NCBI GenBank assembly: GCA_947454955.1
Contig: CANGLW010000001.1
Coordinates: forward strand, 62,001-126,000
Length of the DNA: 64,000 bases
Direction of reading: 5' to 3'
Source of the DNA: Comamonadaceae bacterium
GTDB lineage: Bacteria; Pseudomonadota; Gammaproteobacteria; Burkholderiales; Burkholderiaceae_C
Shown one piece after another: positions 29,620-39,068 of this stretch. Below the pieces are notes generated by a model. That model saw nothing but the letters and a program-made list of their open reading frames with translations, was not told the DNA's origin and searched no databases. Made by a program: the position numbers and the translations under genes. Positions within the stretch are counted from its first letter, which is position 1. Each line of letters begins with the position of its first letter.

Positions 29620-30045
29620 TTACTTAGATGGGATCTGTGAAGGCGCGCTGACAGGTGCCACCGGTGCGGGCACGGTGTTGACAGTCGCAGGTGTCACTGG
29701 TGCTGACGACGCAGGCGTCGAGGTGCCAGGAATTTGCGAGGCTGGGCTGGCATCCACCGGCGCAGGGGCGGCCGCACCTTCAAGCACCGAGCCGGAGGTT
29801 TGTGGACGCAGGTTGCCAAAGTAAGCCAAGGCCAAGGTGCAGACGAAGAACACCGCGGCCAGAACGGCTGTGGTGCGCGACAAAAAATTGGCACTGCCCG
29901 AAGCACCGAACAAGCTGCCCGATGAGCCGCTGCCAAAGGCCGCGCCCATGTCAGCGCCTTTGCCGTGTTGCAAAAGGATCAGGCCGATCATGCCCAAGGC
30001 GGACAACATCTGAACGGTCAGAATCACGGTGAGAAGAATGGACAT
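29620..30045 (-). CDS. secG: Protein translocase subunit SecG
   Basis: A 141-residue SecG. Two membrane helices (about 4-24 and 55-76) flank the conserved loop GLILLQHGKGADMGAAFGSG. After them comes an Ala/Pro/Ser-rich tail of about 60 residues, longer than in E. coli SecG (110 residues) but usual in betaproteobacteria. SecG assists SecYE during export. AGGAG lies upstream of the ATG at 30045, and the gene follows tpiA by 30 bases. Confidence 0.94.
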   Translation of the reverse strand: MSILLTVILTVQMLSALGMIGLILLQHGKGADMGAAFGSGSSGSLFGASGSANFLSRTTAVLAAVFFVCTLALAYFGNLRPQTSGSVLEGAAAPAPVDASPASQIPGTSTPASSAPVTPATVNTVPAPVAPVSAPSQIPSK

Positions 30046-30075
30046 AAATACTCCTGAATTTGTAGCTGATAACGC

Positions 30076-30825
30076 TTATTTTTTAAGGGCTGCGCCGATG
30101 ATGGTCAAGAAGTCAGCCGCTTTGAGGGCTGCACCTCCGACCAGGCCGCCGTCGATGTCGGCTTGCGCCAGCAGCTCAGCGGCATTGGCCGCGTTCATGC
30201 TGCCGCCGTAAAGAATCGGCACACGCGCCGGGTTGGTGGTGGCAGCTTGCAGTTGCGCGCGCAACACCGCGTGCACGGCTTGCGCCTGCTCGGGGCTGGC
30301 TGTTTTACCGGTGCCAATCGCCCACACAGGCTCATAAGCCACCACGATTTCGCTGATGCAGTGACCATTGGCCTGAATCACCGCGGCGAGTTGGCGCTTG
30401 ACCACCTCTTCGGTTTTGCCCGCTTCACGCTCGGCCAAAGTCTCACCCACGCACACAATAGGGGTCACACCACCGGCCAACGCACGTTGGGTTTTGGCAG
30501 CCACCACCGCATCGGTTTCGCCGTGGTACTGGCGACGCTCGCTATGACCGACGATGGCAAAACGCGCACCAAACTCACGCAGCATGGCCACCGACACCTC
30601 GCCGGTGTAAGCGCCCTGCTCGTGCTGAGACACATCTTGCGCGCCCAACTCGAAGGCTGAGCCTTTGAGCAACGCTTGGCACTGCGCCAAATAAACAGAA
30701 GGCACACACACCGCCACACCGCAGACGGGCTGGTTCACACCCGCCAACAGCGCTTGCAGCAAAGCTTCATTGGCAGCCAGGCTGCCGTTCATCTTCCAGT
30801 TACCAACGATCCACTGTTTTTTCAT
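30076..30825 (-). CDS. tpiA: Triosephosphate isomerase
   Basis: A 249-residue triosephosphate isomerase, interconverting glyceraldehyde-3-phosphate and dihydroxyacetone phosphate. Catalytic residues are in place: Lys11 (GNWKMNG), His94 (IVGHSERR) and Glu165 ([11 protein letters not shown]); the phosphate-gripping loop follows Glu165. The start at 30825 overlaps the quinone oxidoreductase stop by three bases. A longer open frame upstream is only read-through of that gene. Confidence 0.97.
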   Translation of the reverse strand: MKKQWIVGNWKMNGSLAANEALLQALLAGVNQPVCGVAVCVPSVYLAQCQALLKGSAFELGAQDVSQHEQGAYTGEVSVAMLREFGARFAIVGHSERRQYHGETDAVVAAKTQRALAGGVTPIVCVGETLAEREAGKTEEVVKRQLAAVIQANGHCISEIVVAYEPVWAIGTGKTASPEQAQAVHAVLRAQLQAATTNPARVPILYGGSMNAANAAELLAQADIDGGLVGGAALKAADFLTIIGAALKK

Positions 30826-31841
30826 CAGGCACCCCAGGTCATGACGATCTTGCCCACGTGCTTGTTCGATTCCATCAAGGTGTGCGCTTTGGCGGCACCG
30901 CTGCCCGTGGCATCGGACGCGTCCACCGCCGCAAACACCGAATGAATCACAGGCTTGATGGCACCGCTCTCCAACAGGGGCCAAGCGTGTTGCAGGCAAG
31001 CCTGCGCAATCGCTTGTTTGAAGGCAATCGGGCGAGGACGCAGTGTCGAGCCGGTGATGGTCAAGCGGCGACGCAAGACCAGGCCCGCGTTGAACTCGCT
31101 CTTGATGCCACCTTGCACCGCGATGATCACGATGCGGCCGTCTTCGGCCAGGCACTCCACCTCGCGGGCCACGTAGCTGCCGCCCACCATGTCCAAAATC
31201 ACATCCACACCACGACCATCGGTCAGACGTTTGACTTCTTCTTTGAAGTCTTGTGTTTTGTAGTTGATGGCGTGATCTGCACCCAAGGCCACACAGGCTG
31301 CACATTTCTCGTCGTTGCCTGCCGTGACATACACCGTCGCACCCATGGCCTTGGCCAATTGGATCGCGGTCACACCAATGCCACTCGACCCACCCTGGAT
31401 CAACAGCGTCTCGCCTTTTTGCAGGCGGGCACGGTCAAACACATTGCTCCACACGGTGAAGAAAGTCTCGGGCAAAGACGCGGCTTCGATGTCGCTCAAG
31501 CCCTTGGGCACGGGCAGGCACTGCGCCACCGGCGCGGTGCACAACTCGGCATAACCGCCACCGGCCACCAGGGCACACACGCGGTCGCCCACTTTCAGGC
31601 CAGCTTGGGCCATGGCAGCGGCATCACCACTGACGATGACACCAGCCACTTCCAAACCAGGAATGTCGGATGCGCCCGGGGGCACGGGGTAGTTGCCGGT
31701 GCGTTGGAACACATCAGGGCGGTTGATGCCGCTGGCAGCCACGCGGATGAGCACCTCACCGGCAGCAGCCACCGGGTCGGGGCGCTCGCACAAACGCAGC
31801 ACCTCAGGGGCGCCGTAGGACGAGATTTCAACAGCTTTCAT
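30825..31841 (-). CDS. NAD(P)H-quinone oxidoreductase, zinc-free MDR family (PIG3-like)
   Basis: A 338-residue medium-chain dehydrogenase/reductase. [26 protein letters not shown] at the start is typical of the zinc-independent quinone oxidoreductase / PIG3 branch. The nucleotide-binding glycine motif is in [18 protein letters not shown]. It probably reduces quinones or enals with NADPH. It overlaps tpiA and lies 57 bases after pnp. Confidence 0.9.
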   Translation of the reverse strand: MKAVEISSYGAPEVLRLCERPDPVAAAGEVLIRVAASGINRPDVFQRTGNYPVPPGASDIPGLEVAGVIVSGDAAAMAQAGLKVGDRVCALVAGGGYAELCTAPVAQCLPVPKGLSDIEAASLPETFFTVWSNVFDRARLQKGETLLIQGGSSGIGVTAIQLAKAMGATVYVTAGNDEKCAACVALGADHAINYKTQDFKEEVKRLTDGRGVDVILDMVGGSYVAREVECLAEDGRIVIIAVQGGIKSEFNAGLVLRRRLTITGSTLRPRPIAFKQAIAQACLQHAWPLLESGAIKPVIHSVFAAVDASDATGSGAAKAHTLMESNKHVGKIVMTWGA

Positions 31842-31866
31842 GGGGCAGACAAAAAAGGTTCAAGTT

Positions 31867-31893
31867 CAACGGGCAGGACCTGCCTGCCCGTTG
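31867..31893 (-). terminator. Hairpin downstream of pnp, possible weak terminator
   Basis: A perfect 11-pair inverted repeat (CAACGGGCAGG / CCTGCCCGTTG, five-base loop) begins five bases after the pnp stop. On the minus strand a run of six T follows about ten bases later (31851-31856), which is far for a classical terminator. It may partly end the pnp transcript or protect its 3' end. Confidence 0.6.
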
Positions 31894-31898
31894 CGCGA

Positions 31899-34022
31899 TC
31901 AGCCTTGTTGGCCGTGCTCAGGACGCTCGGGGCGATCCAGCAAAGCTTTCATGGACAGCTTGATGCGGCCCTTCTCATCGGTCTCGAGCACTTTGACCTT
32001 GACGATCTGACCTTCGGACAGGTAGTCGGTGACCTTCTCCACACGCTCGTGGGCGATCTGGCTGATGTGCAGCAAACCGTCTTTGCCGGGCAGCAGATTG
32101 ACCAAAGCACCGAAGTCCAAAATCTTGGTGATCGGGCCTTCGTAGACCTTGCCCACTTCCACTTCAGCGGTGATCTCGGCGATGCGGCGCTTGGCCTCAT
32201 CCGCCTTGGCGCCGTCGGTCGACGCGATGGTGATGGTGCCGTCTTCCTCGATGTTGATCTGGGTGCCGGTTTCTTCGGTCAGCGCGCGAATGACAGCGCC
32301 GCCCTTGCCGATCACGTCACGGATCTTCTCGGGGTTGATCTTCATGGTGTAGAGACGCGGTGCGAAATCGCTCACCTCGGTCTTGGCTTGGCCCATGGCT
32401 TCTTGCATCTTGCCCAGGATGTGCATGCGGGCTTCTTTGGCTTGTGCCAGCGCCACTTGCATGATCTCTTTGGTGATGCCCTGGATCTTGATGTCCATCT
32501 GCAAAGCGGTGATGCCGTTGGTGGTACCGGCCACTTTGAAGTCCATGTCGCCGAGGTGGTCCTCGTCACCCAAGATGTCGGTCAACACCGCAAAGCGGTT
32601 GTCTTCCTTGATCAGGCCCATGGCAATACCGGCCACGTGCGCTTTCATGGGCACACCAGCGTCCATCAAGCTCAAGCAGCCGCCGCAGACCGACGCCATC
32701 GATGACGAACCGTTGGACTCGGTGATTTCAGACACCACACGCATGGTGTAGGGGAACTCTTCTTTGGTCGGCAACACGGCCACCAAAGCACGCTTGGCCA
32801 AACGGCCGTGGCCGATTTCGCGGCGCTTGGGCGTGCCCACGCGACCGGTTTCACCGGTGGCGAAGGGAGGCATGTTGTAGTGCAGCATGAAGCGGTCTTC
32901 GTACTCACCGCTCAGGGCGTCAATGCGCTGGGCATCGCGCTCAGTACCCAAGGTGGTGACCACCAGGGCCTGGGTTTCGCCACGTGTGAACAGGGCCGAA
33001 CCGTGGGTACGGGGCAGCACGCTGTTGCGAATTTCAATGGCGCGCACGGTGCGGGTGTCGCGGCCGTCAATGCGGGGCTCGCCAGCCAGAATTTGACCGC
33101 GCACAATTTTGGCTTCAATCTCAAACAGCAGGCCTTCCACCGCCACCGAGTCAAAGGCCACGCCTTCAGCTTTCAAAGCGCTCATCACGTCAGCGTAAGC
33201 TGCGCGGCAAGCTTGGGTGCGGGCTTGCTTGTTACGGATTTGGTAAGCCGCCACCAACTTGTCTTTGGCCAAAGCGTCGATCTTGGCGATCAGGGCTTCG
33301 TCCTTGGCAGGCGCTTTCCAGTCCCATACCGGTTTGCCAGCGTCACGCACGAGTTCGTGGATGGCGTTGATGGCGATGTTGCCTTGCTCATGGCCGAACA
33401 CCACAGCGCCCAACATGATTTCTTCAGACAGTTGCTGGGCTTCAGATTCCACCATCAGCACAGCGGCTTCGGTGCCGGCCACGACCAGGTCCATCTGCGA
33501 ATCTTTGCGCGCCGTTTGACCAGGGTTGAGCACGTACTCGCCATTGACATAACCCACGCGGGCCGCACCGATGGGGCCGTTGAAAGGAATGCCGCTGACC
33601 GACAGGGCCGCGCTCACCGCGATCATCGCAGCGATGTCAGCATCCACCTCAGGGTTGAGCGACACGGTGTGCACCACAACGTGCACTTCGTTGAAGAAGC
33701 CTTCGGGGAACAAGGGGCGGATGGGGCGGTCGATCAGACGGCTGGTCAATGTCTCGAACTCGCTGGGTCGGCCTTCACGCTTGAAGAAACTGCCGGGGAT
33801 CTTGCCTGCGGCGTAAGACTTCTCAAGGTAGTCCACGGTCAAGGGGAAGAAGTCCTGGCCGGGTTTGCCTTCGGTCTTGCCCACCACGGTGGCCAACACC
33901 ACGGTGCCGTCCATGTCGAGCAGCACAGCGCCGGTGGATTGACGGGCGATTTCGCCGGTTTCCATGGTGACCTTGTGTTGGCCCCACTGGAAGGTTTTAC
34001 TGACTTTTTGGAACATCGTCAT
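31899..34022 (-). CDS. pnp: Polyribonucleotide nucleotidyltransferase (PNPase)
   Basis: A 707-residue PNPase, the phosphate-dependent 3'-5' exonuclease of the RNA degradosome. Two RNase PH-like domains, the KH domain ([17 protein letters not shown]) and the C-terminal S1 domain ([20 protein letters not shown]) are all present. AGGAG lies eight bases before the ATG at 34022; ATG at 34016 is two codons downstream. It follows rpsO, as in E. coli, and the 198-base gap between them holds a long hairpin and the rpsO terminator. Confidence 0.97.
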   Translation of the reverse strand: MTMFQKVSKTFQWGQHKVTMETGEIARQSTGAVLLDMDGTVVLATVVGKTEGKPGQDFFPLTVDYLEKSYAAGKIPGSFFKREGRPSEFETLTSRLIDRPIRPLFPEGFFNEVHVVVHTVSLNPEVDADIAAMIAVSAALSVSGIPFNGPIGAARVGYVNGEYVLNPGQTARKDSQMDLVVAGTEAAVLMVESEAQQLSEEIMLGAVVFGHEQGNIAINAIHELVRDAGKPVWDWKAPAKDEALIAKIDALAKDKLVAAYQIRNKQARTQACRAAYADVMSALKAEGVAFDSVAVEGLLFEIEAKIVRGQILAGEPRIDGRDTRTVRAIEIRNSVLPRTHGSALFTRGETQALVVTTLGTERDAQRIDALSGEYEDRFMLHYNMPPFATGETGRVGTPKRREIGHGRLAKRALVAVLPTKEEFPYTMRVVSEITESNGSSSMASVCGGCLSLMDAGVPMKAHVAGIAMGLIKEDNRFAVLTDILGDEDHLGDMDFKVAGTTNGITALQMDIKIQGITKEIMQVALAQAKEARMHILGKMQEAMGQAKTEVSDFAPRLYTMKINPEKIRDVIGKGGAVIRALTEETGTQINIEEDGTITIASTDGAKADEAKRRIAEITAEVEVGKVYEGPITKILDFGALVNLLPGKDGLLHISQIAHERVEKVTDYLSEGQIVKVKVLETDEKGRIKLSMKALLDRPERPEHGQQG

Positions 34023-34096
34023 ATGAATATCTCCTGGTAAACATGGGGTTAAGGCCACCCCACAAGACCCGGAAAACGCAACTCAGAACACGATGC

Positions 34097-34132
34097 CATT
34101 CCAGAGAAATTGCCCTCAATTTCTTTGGAATG
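34097..34132 (-). promoter_or_regulatory. Long hairpin in the pnp leader (possible RNase III site)
   Basis: A 16-pair inverted repeat with one G-U pair and a four-base loop: CATTCCAGAGAAATTG and CAATTTCTTTGGAATG. It lies 75 bases upstream of the pnp start on the coding strand. In E. coli the pnp leader hairpin is cut by RNase III, which then allows PNPase to repress its own mRNA. The position and length fit the same scheme, but the sequence alone does not show cleavage. Confidence 0.6.
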
Positions 34133-34170
34133 ACACAGCTTCGCTCTGTTTTTGCTTCTCCGAAGTAGAA

Positions 34171-34202
34171 AACGCCTGAGCTAGGGTTCTAACTCAGGCG
34201 TT
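34171..34202 (-). terminator. Intrinsic terminator of rpsO
   Basis: A perfect ten-pair stem (AACGCCTGAG / CTCAGGCGTT) with a 12-base loop, followed on the minus strand by TTTTCT. It begins 18 bases after the rpsO stop and so separates rpsO from pnp, although read-through is likely. Confidence 0.8.
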
Positions 34203-34220
34203 TGTCATGGTGTTTGGCGA

Positions 34221-34487
34221 TTACTTACGCAGACCCAACTTGGCGATCAAGGCGGTGTAGCGGTCAGCATCTTTGGACTTGAGGTAGTCCAGCAGTTTGC
34301 GACGACGGCTCACCATGCGCAGCAAGCCGCGACGGCCGTGGTGATCTTTGGCGTGGGTTTTGAAGTGGGGTGTCAGCTCGTTGATACGGGCTGTCAACAG
34401 GGCCACTTGCACCTCAGGGCTACCGGTGTCGGTGGCGCTGCGGGCGTTGGCTTTCACAACTTCAGCTTTGATGCTCGAAGCAATCAT
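34221..34487 (-). CDS. rpsO: 30S ribosomal protein S15
   Basis: An 88-residue S15, normal length. It contains the family core [25 protein letters not shown]... and [22 protein letters not shown], which binds the central domain of 16S rRNA. AAGGAAA precedes the ATG at 34487. Its TATAAT box lies about 115 bases upstream, leaving a long leader that could serve S15 autoregulation. Confidence 0.97.
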   Translation of the reverse strand: MIASSIKAEVVKANARSATDTGSPEVQVALLTARINELTPHFKTHAKDHHGRRGLLRMVSRRRKLLDYLKSKDADRYTALIAKLGLRK

Positions 34488-34601
34488 GGTGTTTTCCTTC
34501 TAAAACCGTCGTTTCTTGACGGTGATTCAACTTGCGCCTGGCACTGGAAGGGCACCGGGCGTGCGAACCTGTCTAGGGCTGATCCCTGGACAGAGCCGCT
34601 G

Positions 34602-34607
34602 ATTATA
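34602..34607 (-). promoter_or_regulatory. Likely -10 box of the rpsO promoter
   Basis: A perfect TATAAT on the minus strand within GGCTATAATC, about 115 bases before rpsO. No good -35 box is seen at 16-18 bases upstream, so the promoter is tentative. Confidence 0.5.
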
Positions 34608-34651
34608 GCCTGAGCAAGGCCTATCGGGGCGACCTTTGGTTTGGCGCTGGC

Positions 34652-35713
34652 TCAAACCCCGATCTGGGCCAGTGGCCAGCGGGGTTTGACCTCGAAACTG
34701 TAGTCCAGGCTGGCCGACTGCACACCGGCTTGCAGGCGCATGGCCGCGGCCAGCGCGATCATGGCGCCGTTGTCGGTGCACAAGTGCATTTCGGGGTAAT
34801 GCACCCGCACGCCAAGCTTGGCGCATTGGGCATCGAGCTGGGCGCGCAGCTCGCGGTTGGCCCCCACCCCGCCAGCCACCACCAAGCGCTTCGCACCTGT
34901 CTGGGTCAAGGCCAGCATGGACTTTTTCACCAGCACCTCCACAATGGCCGCCTGGGTCGAGGCCGCCAGGTCGGCCTTGCGGGCCTGCAGATCAGCGCCG
35001 AGTTTTTGGCTTTGGGTCAGCACCGCGGTCTTCAAGCCGGCAAAGGAAAAATCGAGGTTGCCACTGTGCAGCAAGGGCCGCGGCAGTTTGAACGCTTGCG
35101 CATCGCCCTGGGTCGCGAGTTTGGACAGGCCCGGGCCACCCGGGTAAGGCAAGCCCAGCAACTTGGCAGATTTGTCAAAGGCCTCACCTGCGGCGTCGTC
35201 AATCGTTTCGCCCAAGAGCGTGTAGCGCCCTACCCCGTCCACCTGCATGAGTTGGGTGTGCCCGCCTGAAACCAGCAAGGCCACAAAAGGGAACTGCGGT
35301 GGGTCGGCACTTAAAAACGGCGAGAGCAAATGGCCCTCGAGGTGGTGCACACCCAGCACAGGCTTACCCAGGGCCGCACCCAAAGCGCAAGCCACCCCCG
35401 AGCCCACCAACAAAGCCCCGGCCAATCCCGGGCCGCGGGTGAATGCCACCACATCGACCTCGCTCAAGGCCTTGCCGGCTTGTTGCAGCACCTCGCGGGT
35501 CAGCGGCAGCACCCGACGAATATGGTCGCGGCTGGCCAACTCGGGCACCACGCCGCCATAAGCTTGGTGCATCTCAATCTGGCTGAACAAGGCATGCGCG
35601 AGCAACTGCGGCACCGCCTGACCCGGGGTGCTTTGCACCAGGGCCACGCCGGTTTCGTCGCAAGAAGATTCAATGCCCAGCACCAAGGCCGGGCTCACAC
35701 GCGCATCCAACAT
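34652..35713 (-). CDS. tsaD: tRNA N6-adenosine threonylcarbamoyltransferase TsaD
   Basis: A 353-residue TsaD, the enzyme that transfers threonylcarbamoyl to A37 of ANN-decoding tRNAs. [11 protein letters not shown] opens the ASKHA fold, the metal-binding His124 and His128 lie in HHLEGHL, and [10 protein letters not shown] closes the substrate site. It starts 61 bases after the SDR gene of the lux-like operon, on the same strand. Confidence 0.96.
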   Translation of the reverse strand: MLDARVSPALVLGIESSCDETGVALVQSTPGQAVPQLLAHALFSQIEMHQAYGGVVPELASRDHIRRVLPLTREVLQQAGKALSEVDVVAFTRGPGLAGALLVGSGVACALGAALGKPVLGVHHLEGHLLSPFLSADPPQFPFVALLVSGGHTQLMQVDGVGRYTLLGETIDDAAGEAFDKSAKLLGLPYPGGPGLSKLATQGDAQAFKLPRPLLHSGNLDFSFAGLKTAVLTQSQKLGADLQARKADLAASTQAAIVEVLVKKSMLALTQTGAKRLVVAGGVGANRELRAQLDAQCAKLGVRVHYPEMHLCTDNGAMIALAAAMRLQAGVQSASLDYSFEVKPRWPLAQIGV

Positions 35714-35774
35714 CCTCTGAGTTTAGGTGATGCGGCTCGTTGCACCGGTGAACACCTTGGCGACGTTATAGGCC

Positions 35775-36548
35775 TTAGCGCATCACCAAGCCGCCATCCA
35801 CAGTGAGCACCTGGCCAGTCACCATCGCGCTCAAATCGGAGGCCAAGAACAGCACCGCACCAGCCACGTCTTGTGGCTGCGTCAAGCGGCGCATCGGGGT
35901 TTGGGCCATCAGGAGGTCTTTGACAGCTTCAGGGGTTTGACGGCTTGCATCGGTGGGGTATACCAAGCCGGGCGCCACGCAATTCACCCGCACGCCCAGT
36001 GGCCCCAGCTCTTGCGCGAGGTTGCGGCTCATGCCTTCCAGCGCCGCTTTGGCGGTGGTGTAGTCGTGGTAAGGCACGCTGGGGCGTTGCACCAAATCCG
36101 AGCTGATGTTGATGATGCTGCCCTGCCCGCGCGTGCGCATGGCCGGCAGCACCGCTTGGCACAAAGCAAAGCTGCTGCGCACCGCACCGTTGATTTGGGT
36201 TTGCATGTCGTCCCAACGCAGCTCAGCAAAGCTTTGGCGTTCTTCGGGGTTGAAGCGGTAAGGCGCAAAGGCGTTGTTCACCAGCACATCGATGCGCCCG
36301 GTTTCTTTGAGCACGTCTTGCACCATGGCATGCACCGCGGCCGCATCGCTGGCATCGGCTTGGTAAGCCCAGCCCCCGCCGCCTTGCTGGCAATCGGCCT
36401 CCACCTGGGCTGCGGCTTGTGCGTTGCGCAGGTAGTTCACCACCACCAAGGCACCGGCTTGCGCGAGACTGCGGGCAATCGCTGCGCCGATGCCGCGCCC
36501 CGCGCCCGTGACCAGGGCCACTCGGCCTTGCAGGTTGATGGTGTTCAT
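35775..36548 (-). CDS. SDR family NAD(P)-dependent oxidoreductase
   Basis: A 257-residue classical short-chain dehydrogenase, similar in pattern to FabG. The cofactor motif TGAGRGIG, NNAF in place of NNAG, the catalytic Ser in ISSD and the YTTAK pair (Tyr and Lys) are present. It is the last gene of the luxE-luxC-ABC operon and overlaps the binding-protein gene by four bases. It might reduce the aldehyde made by the LuxC-like enzyme to an alcohol, or act on the imported compound; the sequence does not decide. Confidence 0.88.
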   Translation of the reverse strand: MNTINLQGRVALVTGAGRGIGAAIARSLAQAGALVVVNYLRNAQAAAQVEADCQQGGGGWAYQADASDAAAVHAMVQDVLKETGRIDVLVNNAFAPYRFNPEERQSFAELRWDDMQTQINGAVRSSFALCQAVLPAMRTRGQGSIINISSDLVQRPSVPYHDYTTAKAALEGMSRNLAQELGPLGVRVNCVAPGLVYPTDASRQTPEAVKDLLMAQTPMRRLTQPQDVAGAVLFLASDLSAMVTGQVLTVDGGLVMR

Positions 36549-37531
36549 GGTTTGGGTGGGATCAGGTCTTGGCTCACCACATCGCTGACCTTGATGTCGC
36601 GCGAGATGAGGCCCAGTTGCTTGTAAGTGTCGGCCGCTTTTTGCAGCGAGGTCATGTCGAACCGGCCCAAGCCTTGTGCTTGGGTGATGGCTGAGACGCT
36701 TGAGGCATTGCGAAGCTTGATCACTTCTAAATTGATAGCAGCATCGGTCCCATCAATCGCGCGTTTGACCGCCAACTGCGCAGCTTCCTGGGGGTTGGTG
36801 ATCATCCACTGCGCGCTGTCGCGGTAAGCGGCCAAGAAGCGTTTGAGCAACTCTTTCTTGTGTTGGTAGGTCTCTTCGCGCACCACAAAGAAGTCGCTCG
36901 ACACATTGAGTTGCTGGCGCACCTCCATCACGTTCACATCTTCCAAGCCGCGTTGCTTGCCCACCAAGAGGCCCGTGTCGGTGGCCGCCGTGGCGTCCAC
37001 CTGGCCTTGCATGAGCGGCGCGAAATTCAACAAGCCAGTGACCACGATGGTGACATCCGACTCTTTCAAACCTGCTTGGTGCAGCATCACCAAGAGGTTT
37101 TGCCGCGTGCCACTGGCCAGGCTGTACACCCCGATTTTTTTACCCTTGAGGTCCGCAGGCTTGGTGATGTTGCTCTTCTTGAGTGACACCACATTGAACA
37201 CGTTTTGCGGGTAGATGTCATAGATGGCGCGCAGCTTCTCGCCTTTGTCCAGCGCGGCAAAAAACGAACCCGGATCGGTGAAGGCCACATCTGCCTGGCC
37301 CGAGAGCAAATTGCGCACAGCATCGCCACCGCCTGCGCCACTGAGGTAGTTCAGTTCGATGCCGCGTTGTTTGAAAAAACCTTTGTCGTCATCCACCAAG
37401 AGGTTGGTGATTTCGGTGATGGGCTTGCTCCAACCGGCGACCACAAATTTGTCGAGCTTGGGCTGGGCCACAGCGCCCAAGCAAAGCACGGCTGAGAGTG
37501 CCAAGGCAGATTTCAAAAACAGTCGTTTCAT
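36545..37531 (-). CDS. ABC transporter substrate-binding protein, NMT1/SsuA-like
   Basis: A 328-residue periplasmic binding protein with a signal peptide (about 1-22, ending GAVA). The fold is that of NMT1/THI5-like or SsuA-like proteins, with GFFKQRGIELNYL, GQADVAFTDPGSFF and DLKGKKIGVYSLASGT. Relatives bind sulfonates, nitrate, pyrimidine precursors of thiamine, or aromatic acids. The ligand here is unknown. It overlaps the permease gene upstream and the SDR gene downstream by four bases each. Confidence 0.88.
   Translation of the reverse strand: MKRLFLKSALALSAVLCLGAVAQPKLDKFVVAGWSKPITEITNLLVDDDKGFFKQRGIELNYLSGAGGGDAVRNLLSGQADVAFTDPGSFFAALDKGEKLRAIYDIYPQNVFNVVSLKKSNITKPADLKGKKIGVYSLASGTRQNLLVMLHQAGLKESDVTIVVTGLLNFAPLMQGQVDATAATDTGLLVGKQRGLEDVNVMEVRQQLNVSSDFFVVREETYQHKKELLKRFLAAYRDSAQWMITNPQEAAQLAVKRAIDGTDAAINLEVIKLRNASSVSAITQAQGLGRFDMTSLQKAADTYKQLGLISRDIKVSDVVSQDLIPPKP
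36723..36739 (-). repeat. Copy of dispersed 17-base motif
   Basis: Minus-strand GCTATCAATTTAGAAGT inside the substrate-binding protein gene, read as Ala-Ile-Asn-Leu-Glu-Val. It matches the mutL copy at 14 of 17 bases. Confidence 0.55.
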
Positions 37532-38277
37532 GGGTGAGGATGGTGTTGGAGCAGTTGTTGTTCAAGCAGCAAGGTGCAACCGTAAAGCAGCAAACCCAGG
37601 GCGGTGATGTTGATGAGGGTTGCGAACATCAACGCGGTGTCCATCATGCCCTGCGAGGCGATGATGACCGCGCCCAAACCTTGGTTGGCACCAATGAATT
37701 CACCCACCACCGCGCCCACCAGGGCCAGCACCACCGCCACACGCAGGCCCGCCAGGATGCCAGGCAAACCTGCAGGAATTTTCAAGCGCCACAGGGTTTG
37801 CCAACGGTTAGCGCCGAGCATGCGAAACAAATCCAGGCGCTGCGCATCCACCTGGGTGACTGCAGTGAGCGTGCTTTCCAGCAAAGGAAAAAAACAAATC
37901 AGCGCCACAATGACCACGGTAGAAGTCATGCCCAAACCAAACCACACCATGAACAAGGGTGCCAGTGCCAGCTTGGGCACCACCTGGCTGATGACCACAT
38001 AAGGCATGGCCAAGCGTTTGAGCCACGGCACTTCTGCCAAGATAAGACCGCCCCCTAGCCCGAGCACCGCACCCAGCGCCAAACCCAACACCAACGCTTG
38101 CACGGTCTGCCACAGATGGGGCGTGAAATACCCGGTTTGCCAACCGTGCCATAAGGCTTGAAGCACGCGCGCCGGATCGGGCAAGACCAGTTTTGACAAA
38201 CCCAAACCTGCACTCAAACCCTGCCAAAGCAACAAAGCAGCTATCAAAACCAGAGCATGTGAGATCCAGCGCTTCAT
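37528..38277 (-). CDS. ABC transporter permease, SsuC/NrtB-like
   Basis: A 249-residue membrane protein with about six helices. The ATPase-contact (EAA) loop is in MLGANRWQTLWRLKIPAGLP. I start at the ATG at 38277, which overlaps the ATPase stop by four bases; the frame to 38370 is read-through of that gene. It forms the channel of the importer encoded by the flanking genes. Confidence 0.9.
   Translation of the reverse strand: MKRWISHALVLIAALLLWQGLSAGLGLSKLVLPDPARVLQALWHGWQTGYFTPHLWQTVQALVLGLALGAVLGLGGGLILAEVPWLKRLAMPYVVISQVVPKLALAPLFMVWFGLGMTSTVVIVALICFFPLLESTLTAVTQVDAQRLDLFRMLGANRWQTLWRLKIPAGLPGILAGLRVAVVLALVGAVVGEFIGANQGLGAVIIASQGMMDTALMFATLINITALGLLLYGCTLLLEQQLLQHHPHP
38240..38256 (+). 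repeat. Copy of dispersed 17-base motif
   Basis: GCTATCAAAACCAGAGC inside the permease gene, on the strand opposite to the gene. Confidence 0.5.
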
Positions 38278-39068
38278 GGCTGCACCGCACTTTCTGTGGG
38301 TACGGCCACCCGGTCCATCGCGGCGCGCAAACCAGCAGCGTGCGCGCTGAAAGCTGCGCTGTAGCGCCAACCGGGCATGAGGCGCTGGTCTTCTTGGCCT
38401 TGCAATGTTTGGCGGTGCACCAGCTCACCTTGGTGCATGAGCAGCACCTCATCACCCAGCATCACCGCCTCGCTGATGTCATGGGTCACAAACAGCACCG
38501 CGGTTTGATGGTCGCCGCACATGCGCAGCACATCGTGTTGCAACTCTTCGCGGGTGATGGCATCGAGCGCGGCAAAGGGCTCGTCCATCAGCAACAAGGC
38601 CGGGCGCAACAACAAAGCCCGCGCGATGGCCACTCGACTTTGCTGCCCACCCGACAATTGCCAGGGTCGCTGACGTGTCAAGGCCGACAAGCCCAGCCGC
38701 GCGAGCAACGTCTGTGCGGCTTCCCGGTCGGCAGGTGTGACGCTGCGTTTGAGAGAGACCGGCAGCAGCACGTTGTCCATCACATCCAGCCAATCCAGCA
38801 AGGTGGGGCTTTGGAACACCAGGCCCACACGTGCGGGGTCAGGCGAGACAGGCGCACCTTGCACCAGCACGCGACCGGCTTGAGGTGACAGCAGCCCCGC
38901 TGCCAATTTGAGCAAGGTGGTTTTGCCGCACCCGCTGCGCCCCAACAAGCAGGTGATGTTGCCGGCTTGGACATGCAACGAGACGCCACGCACCACCGCC
39001 GGCCAACCGGGGAAGGTGTAGTGCACATTGTCCAGCGCAAGCACAGCGGTCATGGTTCCGTCTTGCAT
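38274..39068 (-). CDS. ABC transporter ATPase, SsuB/TauB-like
   Basis: A 264-residue ABC ATPase. Walker A GRSGCGKT, signature LSGGQQSRVAIARA, Walker B LLLMDEPFAALD and H-loop VTHD are intact. The first ATG (39068) overlaps the luxC-like stop by one base, favouring coupling; a second ATG at 39053 is possible. A C-terminal extension of about 50 residues follows the nucleotide-binding domain. Confidence 0.9.
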   Translation of the reverse strand: MQDGTMTAVLALDNVHYTFPGWPAVVRGVSLHVQAGNITCLLGRSGCGKTTLLKLAAGLLSPQAGRVLVQGAPVSPDPARVGLVFQSPTLLDWLDVMDNVLLPVSLKRSVTPADREAAQTLLARLGLSALTRQRPWQLSGGQQSRVAIARALLLRPALLLMDEPFAALDAITREELQHDVLRMCGDHQTAVLFVTHDISEAVMLGDEVLLMHQGELVHRQTLQGQEDQRLMPGWRYSAAFSAHAAGLRAAMDRVAVPTESAVQP

